From Hydrangea macrophylla (Eukaryota > Streptophyta > Magnoliopsida > Cornales > Hydrangeaceae): DNA of 64,000 nucleotides. The stretch's first letter is position 1; the number at the start of each line of letters is the position of its first letter. The notes below the pieces were generated by a model, which saw only the letters and a list, made by a program, of their open reading frames with translations, was not told the DNA's origin and did no database searches. The position numbers were made by a program, and so were the translations under genes. Where the stretch lies: positions 66,752,864 through 66,816,863 of the forward strand of contig CM066993.1 of assembly GCA_033977485.1 (NCBI GenBank), written 5' to 3'. Of the stretch, positions 23,151-35,257 are shown in pieces.

Positions 23151-24590
23151 CTTGCTTTGTGTTGTAATCTGATGACAAGAATGGTAAATATTTTGTGAGA
23201 TTGGGGGGAAGGATTTGAAAATAGTTTTCAAGATTGGGGGAGAGAAATCGGAGATCAAGCTTAAGATTATTTAGAAATCAAGCTTGAAACTAAAGTTTGG
23301 TTATAGCTTGTTTAAAAGGAATGAGTAAGAAACAAAATATAATAAATATTCCAGTACAACAATTATGATTCGAGTATTCTATAAGTTTCAAACAGAGCCC
23401 CCATTTTGCAATAGAGCAATCATATTGAATATAGTTGAATGTGGAGAACTATTTTGCTTCCTTTTTGCCAATCAATTCCTTGCCAATAACATGATGAAAA
23501 TACAGTAATCTTGCACACCCACTTTATCCTGAAATTTTTGTTACTTAGAGGTACCACGTGGTATGTTTACATAGTATCTTGTAGCCAACGAGAGTAGGTT
23601 TTTGGGAAGTATTTACGCCCTTATTGCATACATGGGTCTCATTATTACCTTGTAGCTTGGGTGGGAATTCACGCCCTATTACACACAGGTTTCTCACCAC
23701 TTGTGGTTTTGAGGCATGAATGAGTCCCATCCGATGCCACATGGTAGTTTGTGAGTACTCAAAAATTTCTCCATCTCATGACCCAAAAAACAAAAATCTG
23801 AAAGCCCAAACATCCTTGTTTTATATATTATCTACAAGTATGCCCTTTGGTATCTCTCTGTTGTAAGAGTTAAATAACTTATATGTCAATGAGTGTGGTA
23901 GAGAGTGACCTACCATCTCTACCATCATCTTTATATGACAAGGACTTTGTACAATAACATCTTAGTCCCCCCAAAAGAATTACCAACTTACAAGTTACCA
24001 CATATCTAAGCCAGCTTGGAACTCAAAGCTCCCTCTAAACACCCAAACTGTGCTTGCCAACACAAAGCCATAATTGCCAAGTGAAGTCTCAAACTCAAAA
24101 TATTTGAAAGTTGAAACCTATGGGTAGCTCAAGGCTCTTCATGGATTTTGCGAGTAAAAAGAACAAAAAGCGCATAAAGGAAACACTTTTCTTACGCTCT
24201 TTGGTCATGATTTTGTGAGTAAAAAAAACAAACACAAAAGAAAAACTTTTTTTTTTTTGGTTGGTATGTTGAGGTAAACAGTGAGGGAATTAGAATGGAA
24301 AATAAAACAGACTAAAAGTAAAATAAAAAATTTTGAACTTTGTTAGTCAATAATCTTCCTCACGGTTTAAAAAATTATAACTTCTAGTATTATTTAAGCA
24401 TGATAGAAAACACTAGGATAAATACAAGAAAAGTGCATTCCCTAAAGTTTCCTTTCATGTTTCTTTTCCCTCACTAAATCCGCTAACCAAGTGAGCCCGA
24501 ATGGGAGAATCCAGAACCTCTTATCCAGAGTTCACTGGTTCAAGAGTTCAGGTGTGATCTGCACACATAGGTCAGCCCAAGCTCACGAGA
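23151..24590. other. Intergenic DNA, nothing recognised
   Basis: Moderately AT-rich, no coding signal, no paired element ends found. Confidence 0.6.
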
Positions 24591-24599
24591 TTGTGGAAT

Positions 24600-24782
24600 C
24601 AACAATGATAAACCCACTCCCTCAACCACACCCTCAATCACATTCAGCAGATCTTGTCCCTTGATTCCAGTGGGTCCTATGTGGAATTCATGTGGAACCC
24701 ACCAGAATTAAGGGCAATCAATGGTCAGGATGTACTGAATGTGGTTGGGGGTGTGGATGAGAGTGTGGGTGTATCATTACTC
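24600..24782. mobile_element. Mutator-type MITE with perfect 9-bp TSD
   Basis: Ends CAACAATGATAAACCCACTC and, inverted, GAGTAATGATACACCCACAC. Identical 9-mers ttgtggaat flank it (24591-24599 and 24783-24791). Confidence 0.9.
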
Positions 24783-24791
24783 TTGTGGAAT

Positions 24792-25463
24792 TTATACATT
24801 TGAGGCGCATCCCACCCACAGGATTCCTAGTTATTACCAACAACAAAAAAAAAAAATGAAGAAAACAAAAACAAAATTTGAATACATTTGAAAAGGAATT
24901 GAAGACTCACCTAATGTTTGCTCTGTTGGCCAACCAGCCAAAACAAAATCAGTAGTAATTGAGCTATGATAGAAATATGAAAATCAAACCTATCTTTATT
25001 GAGCTAGAAATCAAAACATGTTTGAGATTGTCCCACAAGGTGTTAGTTACAGTGGTGGATATTGAGCACAATGACAGCCTTCGAGAAGTGAGCACTGCTA
25101 GGCATCTTAAAAAAGTGCCAAGTTGATCTAACTAGTTCAGTTGAGTCTCTTCATAGCTTGATCTTTATAGTATGAACATATATACATACACATATGTGTA
25201 TATAAGTATACCTGCCCTCTTTGTTGGCAAATGTTGCTAATCTGAATGATGTGATCCACCATAGCTTTTCTTTATCTGATGTTGGATTGAATCTTTTCTC
25301 TGCCTTCAAGTGCTTACTCTGACATATCACAGTAATTAAATTAATTTGGCCTTTCTGTACTTGAGAAGACAAACTATACAATTATACTGTCCATTGGTAT
25401 CTATATGTGAAGTCACAGTGGTGGTTCAAAAAGTTTAAGCTAATCAGCAATGATACCATATTA
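24792..25463. other. Intergenic DNA, nothing recognised
   Basis: No gene or element ends identified. Confidence 0.55.
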
Positions 25464-25464
25464 A

Positions 25465-25687
25465 GGGCCTGTTTGGCAATAGTTTTGGAATCCATACGTG
25501 ATAATGAAACTCCAAAAGCTAAAATATAAATAATCTTTGGCGTATCAGCTTCTGCTATTCAATTGCGAAAAAATGTGCATCAATCTCAAATAGTTGTAAT
25601 TGACCAAAATTTACGTTGAACCAGTTTTTAGCTAAAATTAATTTAACGTTTTTCATTAAGTCACAGAACTTGTTGCCAAACAGATCT
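25465..25687. mobile_element. Harbinger-like MITE (GGGCCTGTTTGG type)
   Basis: Ends GGGCCTGTTTGGCAA and, inverted, AGATCTGTTTGGCAA. About 220 bp. The 3-bp duplication is not clearly preserved. Confidence 0.55.
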
Positions 25688-25720
25688 AAAAGCTTTGAGC
25701 TGAATGGATTCAATAATGAA

Positions 25721-25884
25721 TAATAAACTAGAAAGATATAGAAAGAGAGGTGGGACAACTATTTTACATGTATGACAAATTTGAAGTGTTTTTTAGTTCT
25801 TAAATAATAAACTAGAAAGATATAAAGAGATAGGTGGGACAACTATTTTACATGTATGACAAATTTGAAGTGTTTTTTAGTTCT
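25721..25884. repeat. 84-bp tandem duplication
   Basis: The segment from taataaactagaaagatata to gtgttttttagttctt appears twice in direct succession, period 84 bp, nearly identical, so it is recent. Confidence 0.9.
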
Positions 25885-26466
25885 TTTAACATCATTGCTT
25901 AGCTCACTTTTGATCAACTCATGCAGGGAACCTAAAAAATAGTCTCTTTGACACTAAGACCTTCAATTTGACCATATATACCTATATTCTTATTGATATG
26001 GCCTATTCTCTTTAAAAGAAAAATGCATGATGGGTGTGAAATACTAATAGAAGTGTTGAGGGTTAACATGATATTAGAGTCTTATTTGTGGGAGGTCTCA
26101 TGTTCAAGTCTATGTATCCGCTTTGATGGAGTTTAGCTTGTTGGCAAGCACTACATTGTTCGAGAAAGAACTTAGATCAACCATTTTGTAAAATCTTACG
26201 CTTATTACTTTCCTTGAAGCATAACAATGATCTAATACTTGTTATTCATGGATCTACATTTGTAGGCTTTAGTCCACGACCTACCGGTTACCAAATAACT
26301 TGAGAGGCATTGCATGAGATCACCAAGTCTTCGTGAACCTCTGAGAGGCACTGCATGGGATCACCAAGTCTTTGAACCTATCCTGCGCTCGTGTGGCACC
26401 TCCTTTTGTTCTTTAAAATGTTTTAGAGGACCTAACCGGAGAGGATGGCGAAAATACTCAATATCG
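25885..26466. other. Intergenic DNA
   Basis: Contains a short direct repeat of gagaggcactgcatgggatc type near 26300-26360. No gene recognised. Confidence 0.5.
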
Positions 26467-26655
26467 AATAATGCTATGCTTTTTAAATTTGAATCTCAAA
26501 TTTGTTCTCAAATACTTTACCATGATGTGACAATGGTTACCATTGCATGGTCAATGATACCACATATCATTGCATGTGGTGGTACACCTGACAAATCACT
26601 TGAAAACTAAATTTAAAAAAAGAAAATCAAATTTAATTTTTAAATGCTTTAGCAG
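26467..26655. mobile_element. Decayed MITE of the GAGTAATG family
   Basis: Left end GAATAATGCTATGCTTTTTA resembles the copy at 8992, and the right end tttaaatgctttagcagtta is its imperfect inverse. Target duplication not resolved. Confidence 0.4.
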
Positions 26656-27167
26656 TTATACACTTACTATGTCATTGGTCGATGTTTACCATGTATGGTA
26701 CAACTGATTAATTATTTGGAAAGCCAAAGATTTGGATTTGAAATGGATACCAATATGCCTTAAGAACATGTAGCCATCTAATATGCGTTCACTTTGTATT
26801 GCAAGAGGTAGAGAGCACTAAAACTAAAAACAATGAAAGCTGAGAGTATATTATTTTTGTTGAAGATTCATAATGGCCACTAAAGAACCCTTTTTAGAGG
26901 ACAGCAATAACTTGGGGATTCTGAGATGGATTTCAAAGACTTAGTCGCAAAGTGGCTTAGGATTTCGAGGACACAGATAAGAGCTTTTTGAAAAGGGTTT
27001 TTTTTTTTGTTGATACTTTAGAAAAAAAAAAGTTGTTTAGCGTTTGTTATTTCTGTATGAATTAGATATATTTGCAATTTTACAAAATTTTTTTTTAAAG
27101 ATTCTGTTTAACTTTTTCGAAAATATTTTAATACTACATTTGAATTAATACCCCGAATGTATTTTTG

Positions 27168-27216
27168 TTTACCCCAAAATTGCTCATTCTTTGCTCACCG
27201 TCCTCTCCCATTAGTT
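27168..27216. mobile_element. Half copy of the TTTTGCTCACC MITE
   Basis: TTTTGTTTACCCCAAAATTG and the following tcccattagttaatgcagtg match one arm of the copy at 15338-15467. Confidence 0.5.
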
Positions 27217-27430
27217 AATGCAGTGAGACTTGTTGTAATTTATAGTTCAAATTGGGTGTTTTTCAAAACCAAACCTTTCTCTCTCTACATCTCTCTAGTT
27301 GATGTGGTCTTAGGTAAAAGTATGATAGAGACCCTTGTCCCACATTACTTAGGAAGAGGGACTTGAGAGGCTTAATATAAGTTTTCACAATATGGGCTTA
27401 GTAATAAGATGGAACATGAGGGCTCTCATG

Positions 27431-27961
27431 TAGGGGTGGGCATTTGGTCGGTTCGATTTTGAACCGAAAATTTCGGTTCGGGTTGGAAATTTTGGTACCG
27501 AAAACCGAACTGAAATAAACTTCGAAAAAATGGTTCGGTTTCGAAATTTAACTTCGGTTTCGGTTCGAAAATTCGGGTTGAAACTCAACCGAAATTATTT
27601 TTTTGTTTTTTTTTTTATTTTTTTTATTTATTTTTTATTTATTTTGTTTGGGTAAAATTAAGTATTAGTAAATTAGTAAAGATTCACTACTTTGAGATTC
27701 TGTTTTCTATTTGTTATTTTTCATTAACAATATGAATCATATGACCCTAATTTATCAAACAAGTCTTTATATATTCTTAAAATTCCGGTTATTTGGTTTC
27801 GAACCGAAATTTTTTTTACTTTCGAAAACCGAACCATACTAATTAAAATAGTTCAGTTTCGAACTGATATAATTTCGGTTCGGTTATTATTCGAACCAAA
27901 ATTTGAAAAATTTTAGTTTCGGTTCGGTTTTTCGGGTTGGCCCGAAGTATGCCCACCCCTA
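27431..27961. mobile_element. hAT non-autonomous element, perfect 8-bp TSD
   Basis: Ends TAGGGGTGGGCAT / ATGCCCACCCCTA are flanked by identical octamers ctctcatg (27423-27430 and 27962-27969). Both sides are filled with repeats of ggttcggttttcgaa and its inverse, likely binding sites for an external transposase. No coding capacity. Confidence 0.92.
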
Positions 27962-28090
27962 CTCTCATGCGCACATGAGCCAAGTCCAAAAGCTAAGCCC
28001 AAATCCAATAGAAATTTGGGCTCCGATCTACAAATCGTTTAATCGGGCGCGACACGTTTTACTCCGCGGGGCCGACACGTTTTACTCCGC

Positions 28091-28133
28091 GGGGGGGGGG
28101 GGGGGGGGGGGGGGTGTTGTGTGTGTGTGTGTT
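28091..28133. repeat. G24 run and (TG)n
   Basis: A run of about 24 G followed by TG repeats, preceded by a direct duplication of acacgttttactccgcgggg. Confidence 0.9.
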
Positions 28134-28671
28134 GCAAATCCTGGCCTCCAAGCCTCGCAGGCTTATCTAGTTGGGCTTAGTTTACAATTATTTTTCTTAA
28201 ACTTTCCTTTTATTTTTTGACTTACCAAATGCGATTTAACCAAATCAACTCAATCATATAAACGTTACAATAAAATCACATGTTTTGCTTTCTTCGTGGG
28301 ATTATGTTGGGTTTCTAAAGTTATATAAACGTGGGTCTTCTTTGTGAATAAACACAACAATACAATCTTCTCTCTCTGGTTCGATCACTGATATACATAC
28401 AAGGCTGTTCTGTGCCCCTTGTTCAACGAGTGCACGTTAACAAAGACCATGCTTAATCCTGGAGGGTAAACCGTTGAGACCTCATTGTACCGAGGTAAGA
28501 ACTCGGAGGGGCAGAAATTACTCTTAAGGACAGTGTCTTGAATACGACTCAGTCAGACTCTTCGACCCGATTGATAAGTATTTTCGTTCATAGCAGTATC
28601 TATTTATTATTATTTTCTAACAATCTTAAGAGTAATTTCTTCATGGATACTGCTATGCTAACAGCGACTAA

Positions 28672-28843
28672 AGCTAACCGTTGAGCACGATCAACTTGAA
28701 CTTTGCTACGCGCCTATTTCTTTTGCAATGCATTTTGTTTTTACCCAAATCTGACAGTTTGGTCAAAAACTTGTCTTCACACAGGCTTCGACATTCACTT
28801 GTGACACGTGTTGCTTCACAAGCTCTGTCGAAAAGGGGCAAAC
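28672..28843 (+). repeat. Copy of the Tat element's 3' internal tail, upstream of its 5' LTR
   Basis: 172 bp that closely match 46714-46886, the segment just before the 3' LTR, including the polypurine tract aaaaggggcaaac. In a simple element this belongs only at the 3' side. Its left edge is an abrupt junction with the copia-like leader. Confidence 0.85.
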
Positions 28844-29036
28844 TATAGACACCTCAATTTTGACCAAACGTCGAGTTAAGGGGAGTATTACCTCTAAAAT
28901 CCGATGATGACAATGTCCGACCAATCTAGGGCTTCCAAAGGTGATCCAAGCTCTTCAAATGGCTCATCAATCCAAACAACAGGAAAGAAAGAGAAAAAAA
29001 GGGAAAACAAAGAAGAACGGTACATGGTGAAATATG

Positions 29037-29274
29037 CGGCAGTCACGGGTTATCGTGCGGCACTCACTTAAGTGCCGGAACGGCACTCTATGAATGCCGC
29101 AAATTTTACCAAATGCTGTGAAAAATGGATTTCTACAGAAAAACGGCAGTCTATGGAGTTGTCTGCGGCACTCCTTGAATGCTGTTCCGGCATTCACTGA
29201 ATACCATAACGGCAATCAGTGACTGCTGCATCGGCAATCACTAACTGCCGCTTCCATCTCCAGTGAGTGCCGCA
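29037..29274. promoter_or_regulatory. Palindrome cluster in Tat LTR U3
   Basis: Seven to eight imperfect copies of a roughly 19-bp palindrome of type CGGCAYTCACTGARTGCCG, for example at 29058-29077, 29081-29099, 29187-29206 and 29231-29250. It ends about 105 bp before the TATA-like box. The 3' LTR carries it at 47080-47320. Confidence 0.8.
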
Positions 29275-29378
29275 TTTTTGGGCAGACAGTTGTAAAACAG
29301 CACATTTTGTACCATCAAAAGGACATACGAAATCAGTATTTTTGCCCATGAAATTACTAAAATACCCTTTTAAAATTG

Positions 29379-29388
29379 TCTATATAAG
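29379..29388 (+). promoter_or_regulatory. TATA-like box in Tat 5' LTR
   Basis: TCTATATAAG in a GC-neutral context downstream of the palindrome cluster, a suitable RNA polymerase II promoter position. Conserved in the 3' LTR near 47424. Confidence 0.6.
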
Positions 29389-31509
29389 AAGGGTGAATAT
29401 CCCATTACAAGGGATGATAATTTCTTTGAATCTTCCAACCTTATCTTGATTCCTTCCTCTAAATCTCTAGAAAATTTTCTAAACATACTTAAGAGTTGCT
29501 TTTGTAATTTGAAAGAGAGGTTTGTGTGTGAGTTAGGATTGTGTGTGCGAGTTAGGGTTGAAGAGCTTGATTAACTTGTGGAAATCCTCCAAATCACCAA
29601 GTTGAGGATATTAGAGGTAGACTCTAGAATAAATCATTCTTTAAATACAAGTTAACTTGGCTAATGTATGAATGTTGAGTCTTTTTTTTTTTTTTTTGGT
29701 TGTATTCATCTCTTGGGACTCATGAGACTTTCAATGTCTCATTTGAATCTTGTGGTTTGAAATCTCTTGGTCTTCTTATAAGTTCATGGTTTATAAGAAG
29801 ATTAGGATTGATAATTAGCATGTTTGGTTGATAAGTTCAAATCCACCTCCATCGTTTGATCTTGTTATTCTAGGACTTTAAGAAGTTTCTTCATACTTCA
29901 TTGAAGTCTATCAAGTATGAGAGTCTTTAATCTTCCATGACCATCAAATGGTAGAAGAATTAGTTTAACTAAAGCCAAGTTTGATGGCTTAGTAGTTAAA
30001 ATCAGTAAGTAAAACATACATTAGACAAAAGATTCAGTGAGTGCATCAACCACTTTTCATCAAAGATTTTTAGTTAAACATCAAACCGTTGGAACTGAAT
30101 GAAACCAACGGGAAAGTGTCTATAACTCAAAGTTCTACCACTGTAATTTTTATTTTAGTGAGATTTCTTGTTTTAAGTGGTTTGGTCATGAGTTTTGCAA
30201 AGCAACAACAATATGTCCAGAATTTTAGAACAGTAACACCTCTTTGAAATAAATAAATCAGAACCCTAATCAAGTTTCCTTAGCCCCAAATAATTTTTCC
30301 TATGAATTTTAATGTGTTAATAAGACCCTCCAAAAAGATCAAACTGATTATGATTTTTTACTATTTTTAGAAAATCATACAAAACTTCTGGACAGAGAGT
30401 TAGAAATTCCTGAGTGATGTCTAGTTTTTGTTTGATTCCCAGAGATCTAACCATTGGAACTTTGATTTTCTTTTTGGGTTAGAAACTAGACTCACAAAGG
30501 CACCTTATGAAAAAAAATCATCAAGATCAAACCATTGGGATTATGCGTTTCGAATTCTTAAAGTTTTGGTCTGCTCTCTAGAATTTCTAGAATGTTGTGA
30601 CAGATTTGGTAAACTTTGCAAATAATGGCTCAAATGGTATTTGCATGAGTTAAGGTTTAAACCATGTTTCAATAATGATTAGTAATGGTTGAATTCAAAG
30701 TTTAGATGATCTAAATCAATGAGTGTTTCATAATTTATTCTTGTTCATGTATATATTCATCCATGTGACTCGATGCTTCTGATTAGGATTCGTTCCTTTA
30801 GATTTAACTATATTTGATAGAATAAAGCTAGAGGCCTAGGATCGTCATCTAACTTTATATCTTGTATATCATGTGGACTAACCTTTATTTTGTAGCGCCG
30901 ATGGGGTATGATCTCTCGATTCTCCCTTAGTTTAATTACTCCTTAATTTCATCGATTTTTCGACCTCATGTGCGACACATTAGAGTTAAAACTTACGTTA
31001 TGTGTATATGTGATTAGAGAGCTTTGTATTAGGATTTCAACTTTTGTATGCATTGCACGTTTAAATATTCGCAGATGGATCCCGGGTAAGTCTTCTAGTT
31101 CTCTATTTTGCATATCATATTGCTTGCTAATTGAACTACTTGGTTTTGAATGATATTTTGTCATTAGCAATTTTACACCATTTCAACATACTTGTGTAAT
31201 GTATATTTATATTTATGTATTAGTTGAGGGCATGCTTAGATTAATGGTTTGATTAAAAGGATGTTGAGTAGAGGCCTGTCGTGAGATAGGATAAGAGAGG
31301 TTGTTTTAGTCCGTCGGACTCCTTCCTCTTTCATTCCATAATCCCCAGACCTAGTTAATCTTTGGTTTCGCAAAAGGTCGGTTTGCTTTTAAAATAGTTT
31401 CTTAATTTTTCTTTTAAAAACTAAGTGGCGACTCATCATTTTTGAATTTGAATTTAAAAAGGTTTTAAACAAAAGCTGTGGGTAAGAGAAAATTGCGATA
31501 TCCACAATC

Positions 31510-31527
31510 TGGCGACTCTGCTGGGGA
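31510..31527 (+). promoter_or_regulatory. Primer binding site, tRNA-Arg type
   Basis: TGGCGACTCTGCTGGGGA starts 3 nt after the LTR end and is complementary to a tRNA 3' end. The complementarity continues to about 31561: the inverse shows a T arm with GGTTCGATCC, a variable region and an anticodon stem-loop with CTGCGAA (anticodon GCG). Confidence 0.85.
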
Positions 31528-31561
31528 TCGAACCCAGAATCTCTGGTTTCGCAGACCAGAA

Positions 31562-32827
31562 CTACGATTTTGGGTTCGCTTGAGGATTAGACTTGAAAGG
31601 CATCATTTTAATTGAATTGACTAATCTTTGTATACATGTTGCATTTCACTTGCATGTCTTGCCAGTCGATTGCACGGAACTATGACCTTGGAGGCTCAGG
31701 GCAACCCGGTCAGTCAAGCCATCATGGGACTGTGTGATCACCCTTGATCTCGTACCACGTGTTGGTATATGAAGCATCCTATCGGGTGTGTGTCGAGGGT
31801 CCCTTATTTTGACCAAAACCTGGCCTTTGCATAATAGTTTCTATAGAACCAATCATATGAAATCAATTCTTGATTAGGATTATATGCTAGGGAGTTTTGT
31901 ATGCTCGAAACGGATTACTTGAGATGATGACAATACTTACTTGATAAAAGATGTGTAACCTCTTAATCACTTTTGAGCAATTCCTCTTCATGTCCCATGA
32001 CATTTGAGAACATGCCAAATTATGATTATAAGATTCCACCTCTTATATCATGTTTAGATAAGCATCATTGACCTTGTATGTATCCGAATTCATGAAAAGT
32101 ACGGTGATGATCCAATCATGTGATCCTTCTACCCAAAAGATTTTAAATCCATCTTTGAAAGAAAATAGATTTTTTCCATCTCCGTTCCAAAAAATTTCAA
32201 TCGCTCTTTCAATAAAATCTTTGGAGTTCACCTTTTTTCTAAAGCTCCAAACTAATCTTTTATTGAAATATATATTTCCACATGATCATCTTCAAAAGAA
32301 AATTCCAAGGATCTTGAGGATTGTTTTCGTCTAAAGAAATGCTTTTTAAATGAACTTCAAAGTAAATTTTCAATCCAATCATTTTGGTGGAGGAATGTTT
32401 AAACATCCTCGTTCTCAAAAGAATTCGCGAGAATTGTTTAGGTTTTATCATCCAAGGAATAAATCCAACCTTCAAAAGAGGAACGAGGATCACAATGAGA
32501 GGAGAAATTGGCGCACTTGACATGGGTGAAGATTTTATATGCTTATGTGCCTATTTGCTAGGATTGGAATCTTCTTTTCTTTTTCATATAGAGTAGGCAC
32601 ACCCGCACACATGCATTGCATCCGTGTGACATATGAACCATTTCATCTCACCAAAAGTCTTTCAAAATATATACAATAAGAGATTTTTTTTTTTATAAAA
32701 GGAAAAGAAAATAGAAAATGTTTTGAAAAATATTTCCTTTTGTAGGGCAAATATAGCATCCAGTTCGGGCACGATTTGGTTTAGAGGTCCCACTACAAGG
32801 TTAGTAGGATGAGAAGAAGACAGAGAA
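31562..32827 (+). other. Tat leader between primer site and gag
   Basis: About 1.3 kb with no convincing gene. It includes a stretch near 31690-31800 rich in G/C and cca/tgg triplets and AT-rich sequence beyond. Long untranslated leaders are normal in this lineage. Confidence 0.7.
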
Positions 32828-34330
32828 ATGACAGATGAAAGGAACGATGGGGAAGTAGCAGAGTTAAGGACATTGGTAGAACAGCAAGCAGAGCAAATGA
32901 GACGACAGGCTGAGAATATGAACTGAATGATGGTCATGATAGAAGCGACAGCACGTCCGCCGCCAGTTGTGAATCCACCAAACAATGATCCGCCAATTAG
33001 GGAAGAAGGTTGGTATGAAGAGCCAGAGATGCCAAGGGCCGAGGCCCCCAGAGTAGAAAGAGAAAGGTTAGAAAAAGAGAAGGAGAGGATAATGACCGAA
33101 AAAATAGAGAAGCTGGAAAGGGCAATGCGAAAGGCTCAGGGGGTCGATACTTACCTGATGGAGCTGGAAGGTCTGTACGATGGGGTCCATGAAACACTGC
33201 CTGCCGAATTCAAAATGTCGGCCTTTGACAAATTTGATGGGACAGGGAATCCTCACAGCCATTTGAGAATGTGTATCGAGGCTTTCCAACCGAGTAGGCT
33301 GAGCATTACCATGATGGCTGTCTTATTTCAGCAGACTTTAACTAGAGCCGCTTTATCCTGGTACCTCACTCTCGAACCAAGTAAAACTCGAGTCTTGGAA
33401 GAAGTGATCAAAGCATTTGTGGCACAGTATGAGTACAATCAGGACTTGGACATCACGGTCCAAGATTTGGAGACCACTAGGCAGGGAAATAAGGAATCAT
33501 TTGCTAAGTATCCGAGTAGGTGGAAGGGAAAAGCAACTAAAATGGTACAGAGGCCGTCCGAGAAAGATCAAATCCGGATGTTGATGAAGAACCTTCAGCC
33601 TGTTTATTAAGAAAAGATGAGATTCCAGTCAATTAACACCTTCGCTGAGGTTTTTGATGTGGGAACAAGGATAGAGGACACGATCCAAGAAGGGGTAATC
33701 AAGAAGGAAGAACAATCGAATCAGTATAGAAGGTCGAGCTATGGATCAAATGGAGGACATTCGGGGGGTCACTCTGGCCCTACCGATGTCAACGCATTGA
33801 GTGGACCGAAGAGAAAGTTCGACACAACACCAAGAAGAGGAGGGGACAAACAGCCGAGGAAGTTTTCAGATTTGGGGGTATTACTATCAACCGCTCTTGA
33901 TAGGCTGATAGCGAAAGGGCATCTTCGCCCTTTGGAGCCTCGACCTCTACCAAGTCCGCTTCCACCAACCTTCCGAGAAGATCTTTATTGCAAGTTTCAC
34001 CAGTAAAAAGGTCACTCTACGGATCGGTGCATAAGGCTAAGGCACAAAATCCAAGACCTCATTGATAACAAGGTAATATCTGAGCTGCCTGTCATAGCTC
34101 CTAATCTTACTAGGAATCCACTGTCGAATCACCATGCTATGCCGCCACCGCAAGGCCTTTATTTCTTGGGGATAGAAGAGACGATCTTCGATCCATCTAG
34201 GCTAATCACTAAAGCCGGGATACTAAGGAAGCCTTATCAGATACCAGGAGATTCGATGATCTGTACTCTAGGGGATCAATTCGGAATATGTGGAAAGGGA
34301 ATGACAAAGTAATCAGATTGGTGGGACCAA
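32828..34330 (+). pseudogene. gag: Tat gag (broken)
   Basis: Capsid-like protein that would package the element RNA. Starting at ATG 32828 the frame shows a charged coiled-coil (ERERLEKEKERIMTEKIEKL), then the retrotransposon gag core (MSAFDKFDGTGNPHSHL, ALSWYLTLEP, FVAQYEYNQDLDITVQDLE), a glycine-rich stretch and a C/H knuckle-like YCKFHQ...GHSTDRC. In-frame stops at about 32924, 33608, 34004 and 34310 interrupt it, but the frame stays the same, so decay is by substitutions. Confidence 0.88.
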
Positions 34331-34528
34331 GAAACTGGCAACACCAATGTGGGTCAGATGGAAGATGACCTGTGGTATGAGAGCGATGGAGAAGGAGCAG
34401 AGGAAGAAAGCTTGAAAGTTGTTTCCGAAATTGACAATCTGTGGGCAAAAGAAGAAGTCAGTCATCTAACTCGGTCAGGGAGACACTTCAAACCGCATGA
34501 GCTAGAGGAGGATCACCCGGGGAGATAA

Positions 34529-35231
34529 TTGGATAAAGGAAAAGGGAAAACGAATGAAGAAGAGGAAGAAGATAGGGTTTTGAAGCAAATAAAGAAATCT
34601 CAGGCTAATATCACCATCTGGGGATTGTTGATTGCCTCCAAACGTCACCGGCAGACAGTTCTGGATGCCTTGAACCAATCCGACGTTTCTATCGACACAG
34701 CAGCAGAAGATCTCATAGGGATGATTAGTAGGATTTTCGACTCTTGCTATTACCTTTTCATCAGATGATCTACCTCCGGGAGGGCCTGTTCATAATAAAT
34801 CGCTATATGTCACTGTTGAGTGCTTAGGAAACATTGTGCCTGCCTGTCTTGTTGACAATGGGTCTGCTCTAAACGTGTGTCCATTCCAAATAGCTAAGCA
34901 CATAGGTTTGGATGAATCAACATTCATACCATCTAAGTAGAGGGTAAGAGCGTATGATAATACTCAGAGGAAGGTCATGGGGATAATTCTCCTTCATCTT
35001 GCTGTCGGGCCTGTGGAAAAGGAAGCTGAATTTCAGGTCATCGACATTTTCGCTTCTTTCAATTTACTGCTGGGGAGGCCATGGTTGGATAGTCTGGGTG
35101 TCATACCATCTACATCTCATCAGAAAGTCAAATGCATCTGGAAAAGCAAGGTCTGTGATATTCTCGGGGATAGTTGGGTCCGTTCGTCTGAAGCTTCAGC
35201 AAGCGTGCCGGTTCTGGAAGTACAATTTTAG
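34529..35231 (+). pseudogene. Tat protease (broken)
   Basis: Aspartic protease region. A frame shift near 34740 separates an upstream linker (TIWGLLIASKRHRQTVLDAL) from the catalytic motif CLVDNGSALNV at about 34845 (D-N-G in place of the usual D-S/T-G) and the second conserved segment FNLLLGRPWLDSLG. The active-site change and a stop near 34940 argue against function. Confidence 0.82.
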
Positions 35232-35257
35232 GAATAAGAGACAAGAGTTTATTAATA

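Larger units (their letters stand above)
27322..28622 (+). repeat. LTR of a copia-like retrotransposon (probable), hAT inside
   Basis: The segment starts TGATAGAGACCCTTGTCCCA and ends TTTTCTAACA. It contains a TATA-like tataaacgtg and an AATAAAC signal near 28345. Removing the inner hAT leaves about 770 bp. After it the sequence reads on into a short frame, ATGGATACTGCTATGCTAAC, as in a gag start, before it is cut at about 28671. The second LTR is not seen, so the identity rests on these features only. Confidence 0.5.
28844..31506 (+). repeat. 5' LTR of the Tat element
   Basis: Begins TATAGACACCTCAATTTTGA after the polypurine-like aaaaggggcaaac and ends GATATCCACA just before the primer site. 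It contains a TATA-like CTATATAAG near 29380, a palindrome cluster directly upstream of it (29037-29274) and a long T/A-rich U5. It is about 670 bp longer than the 3' copy. The true left edge could instead be near 28682 (TGAGCACG), because homology with the other LTR continues leftward. Confidence 0.8.

Noticed and set aside
28967..29215. Minus-strand cysteine-rich frame in the Tat LTR (also 47010-47258)
   Set aside because: It lies over the palindrome cluster and is explained by the repeated GGCACTCA-type units; the two copies have no independent coding signal.
31510..31561. A tRNA gene on the minus strand
   Set aside because: Only the 3' half is present; no D arm or 5' acceptor strand, and it sits exactly at the primer-site position after the LTR.
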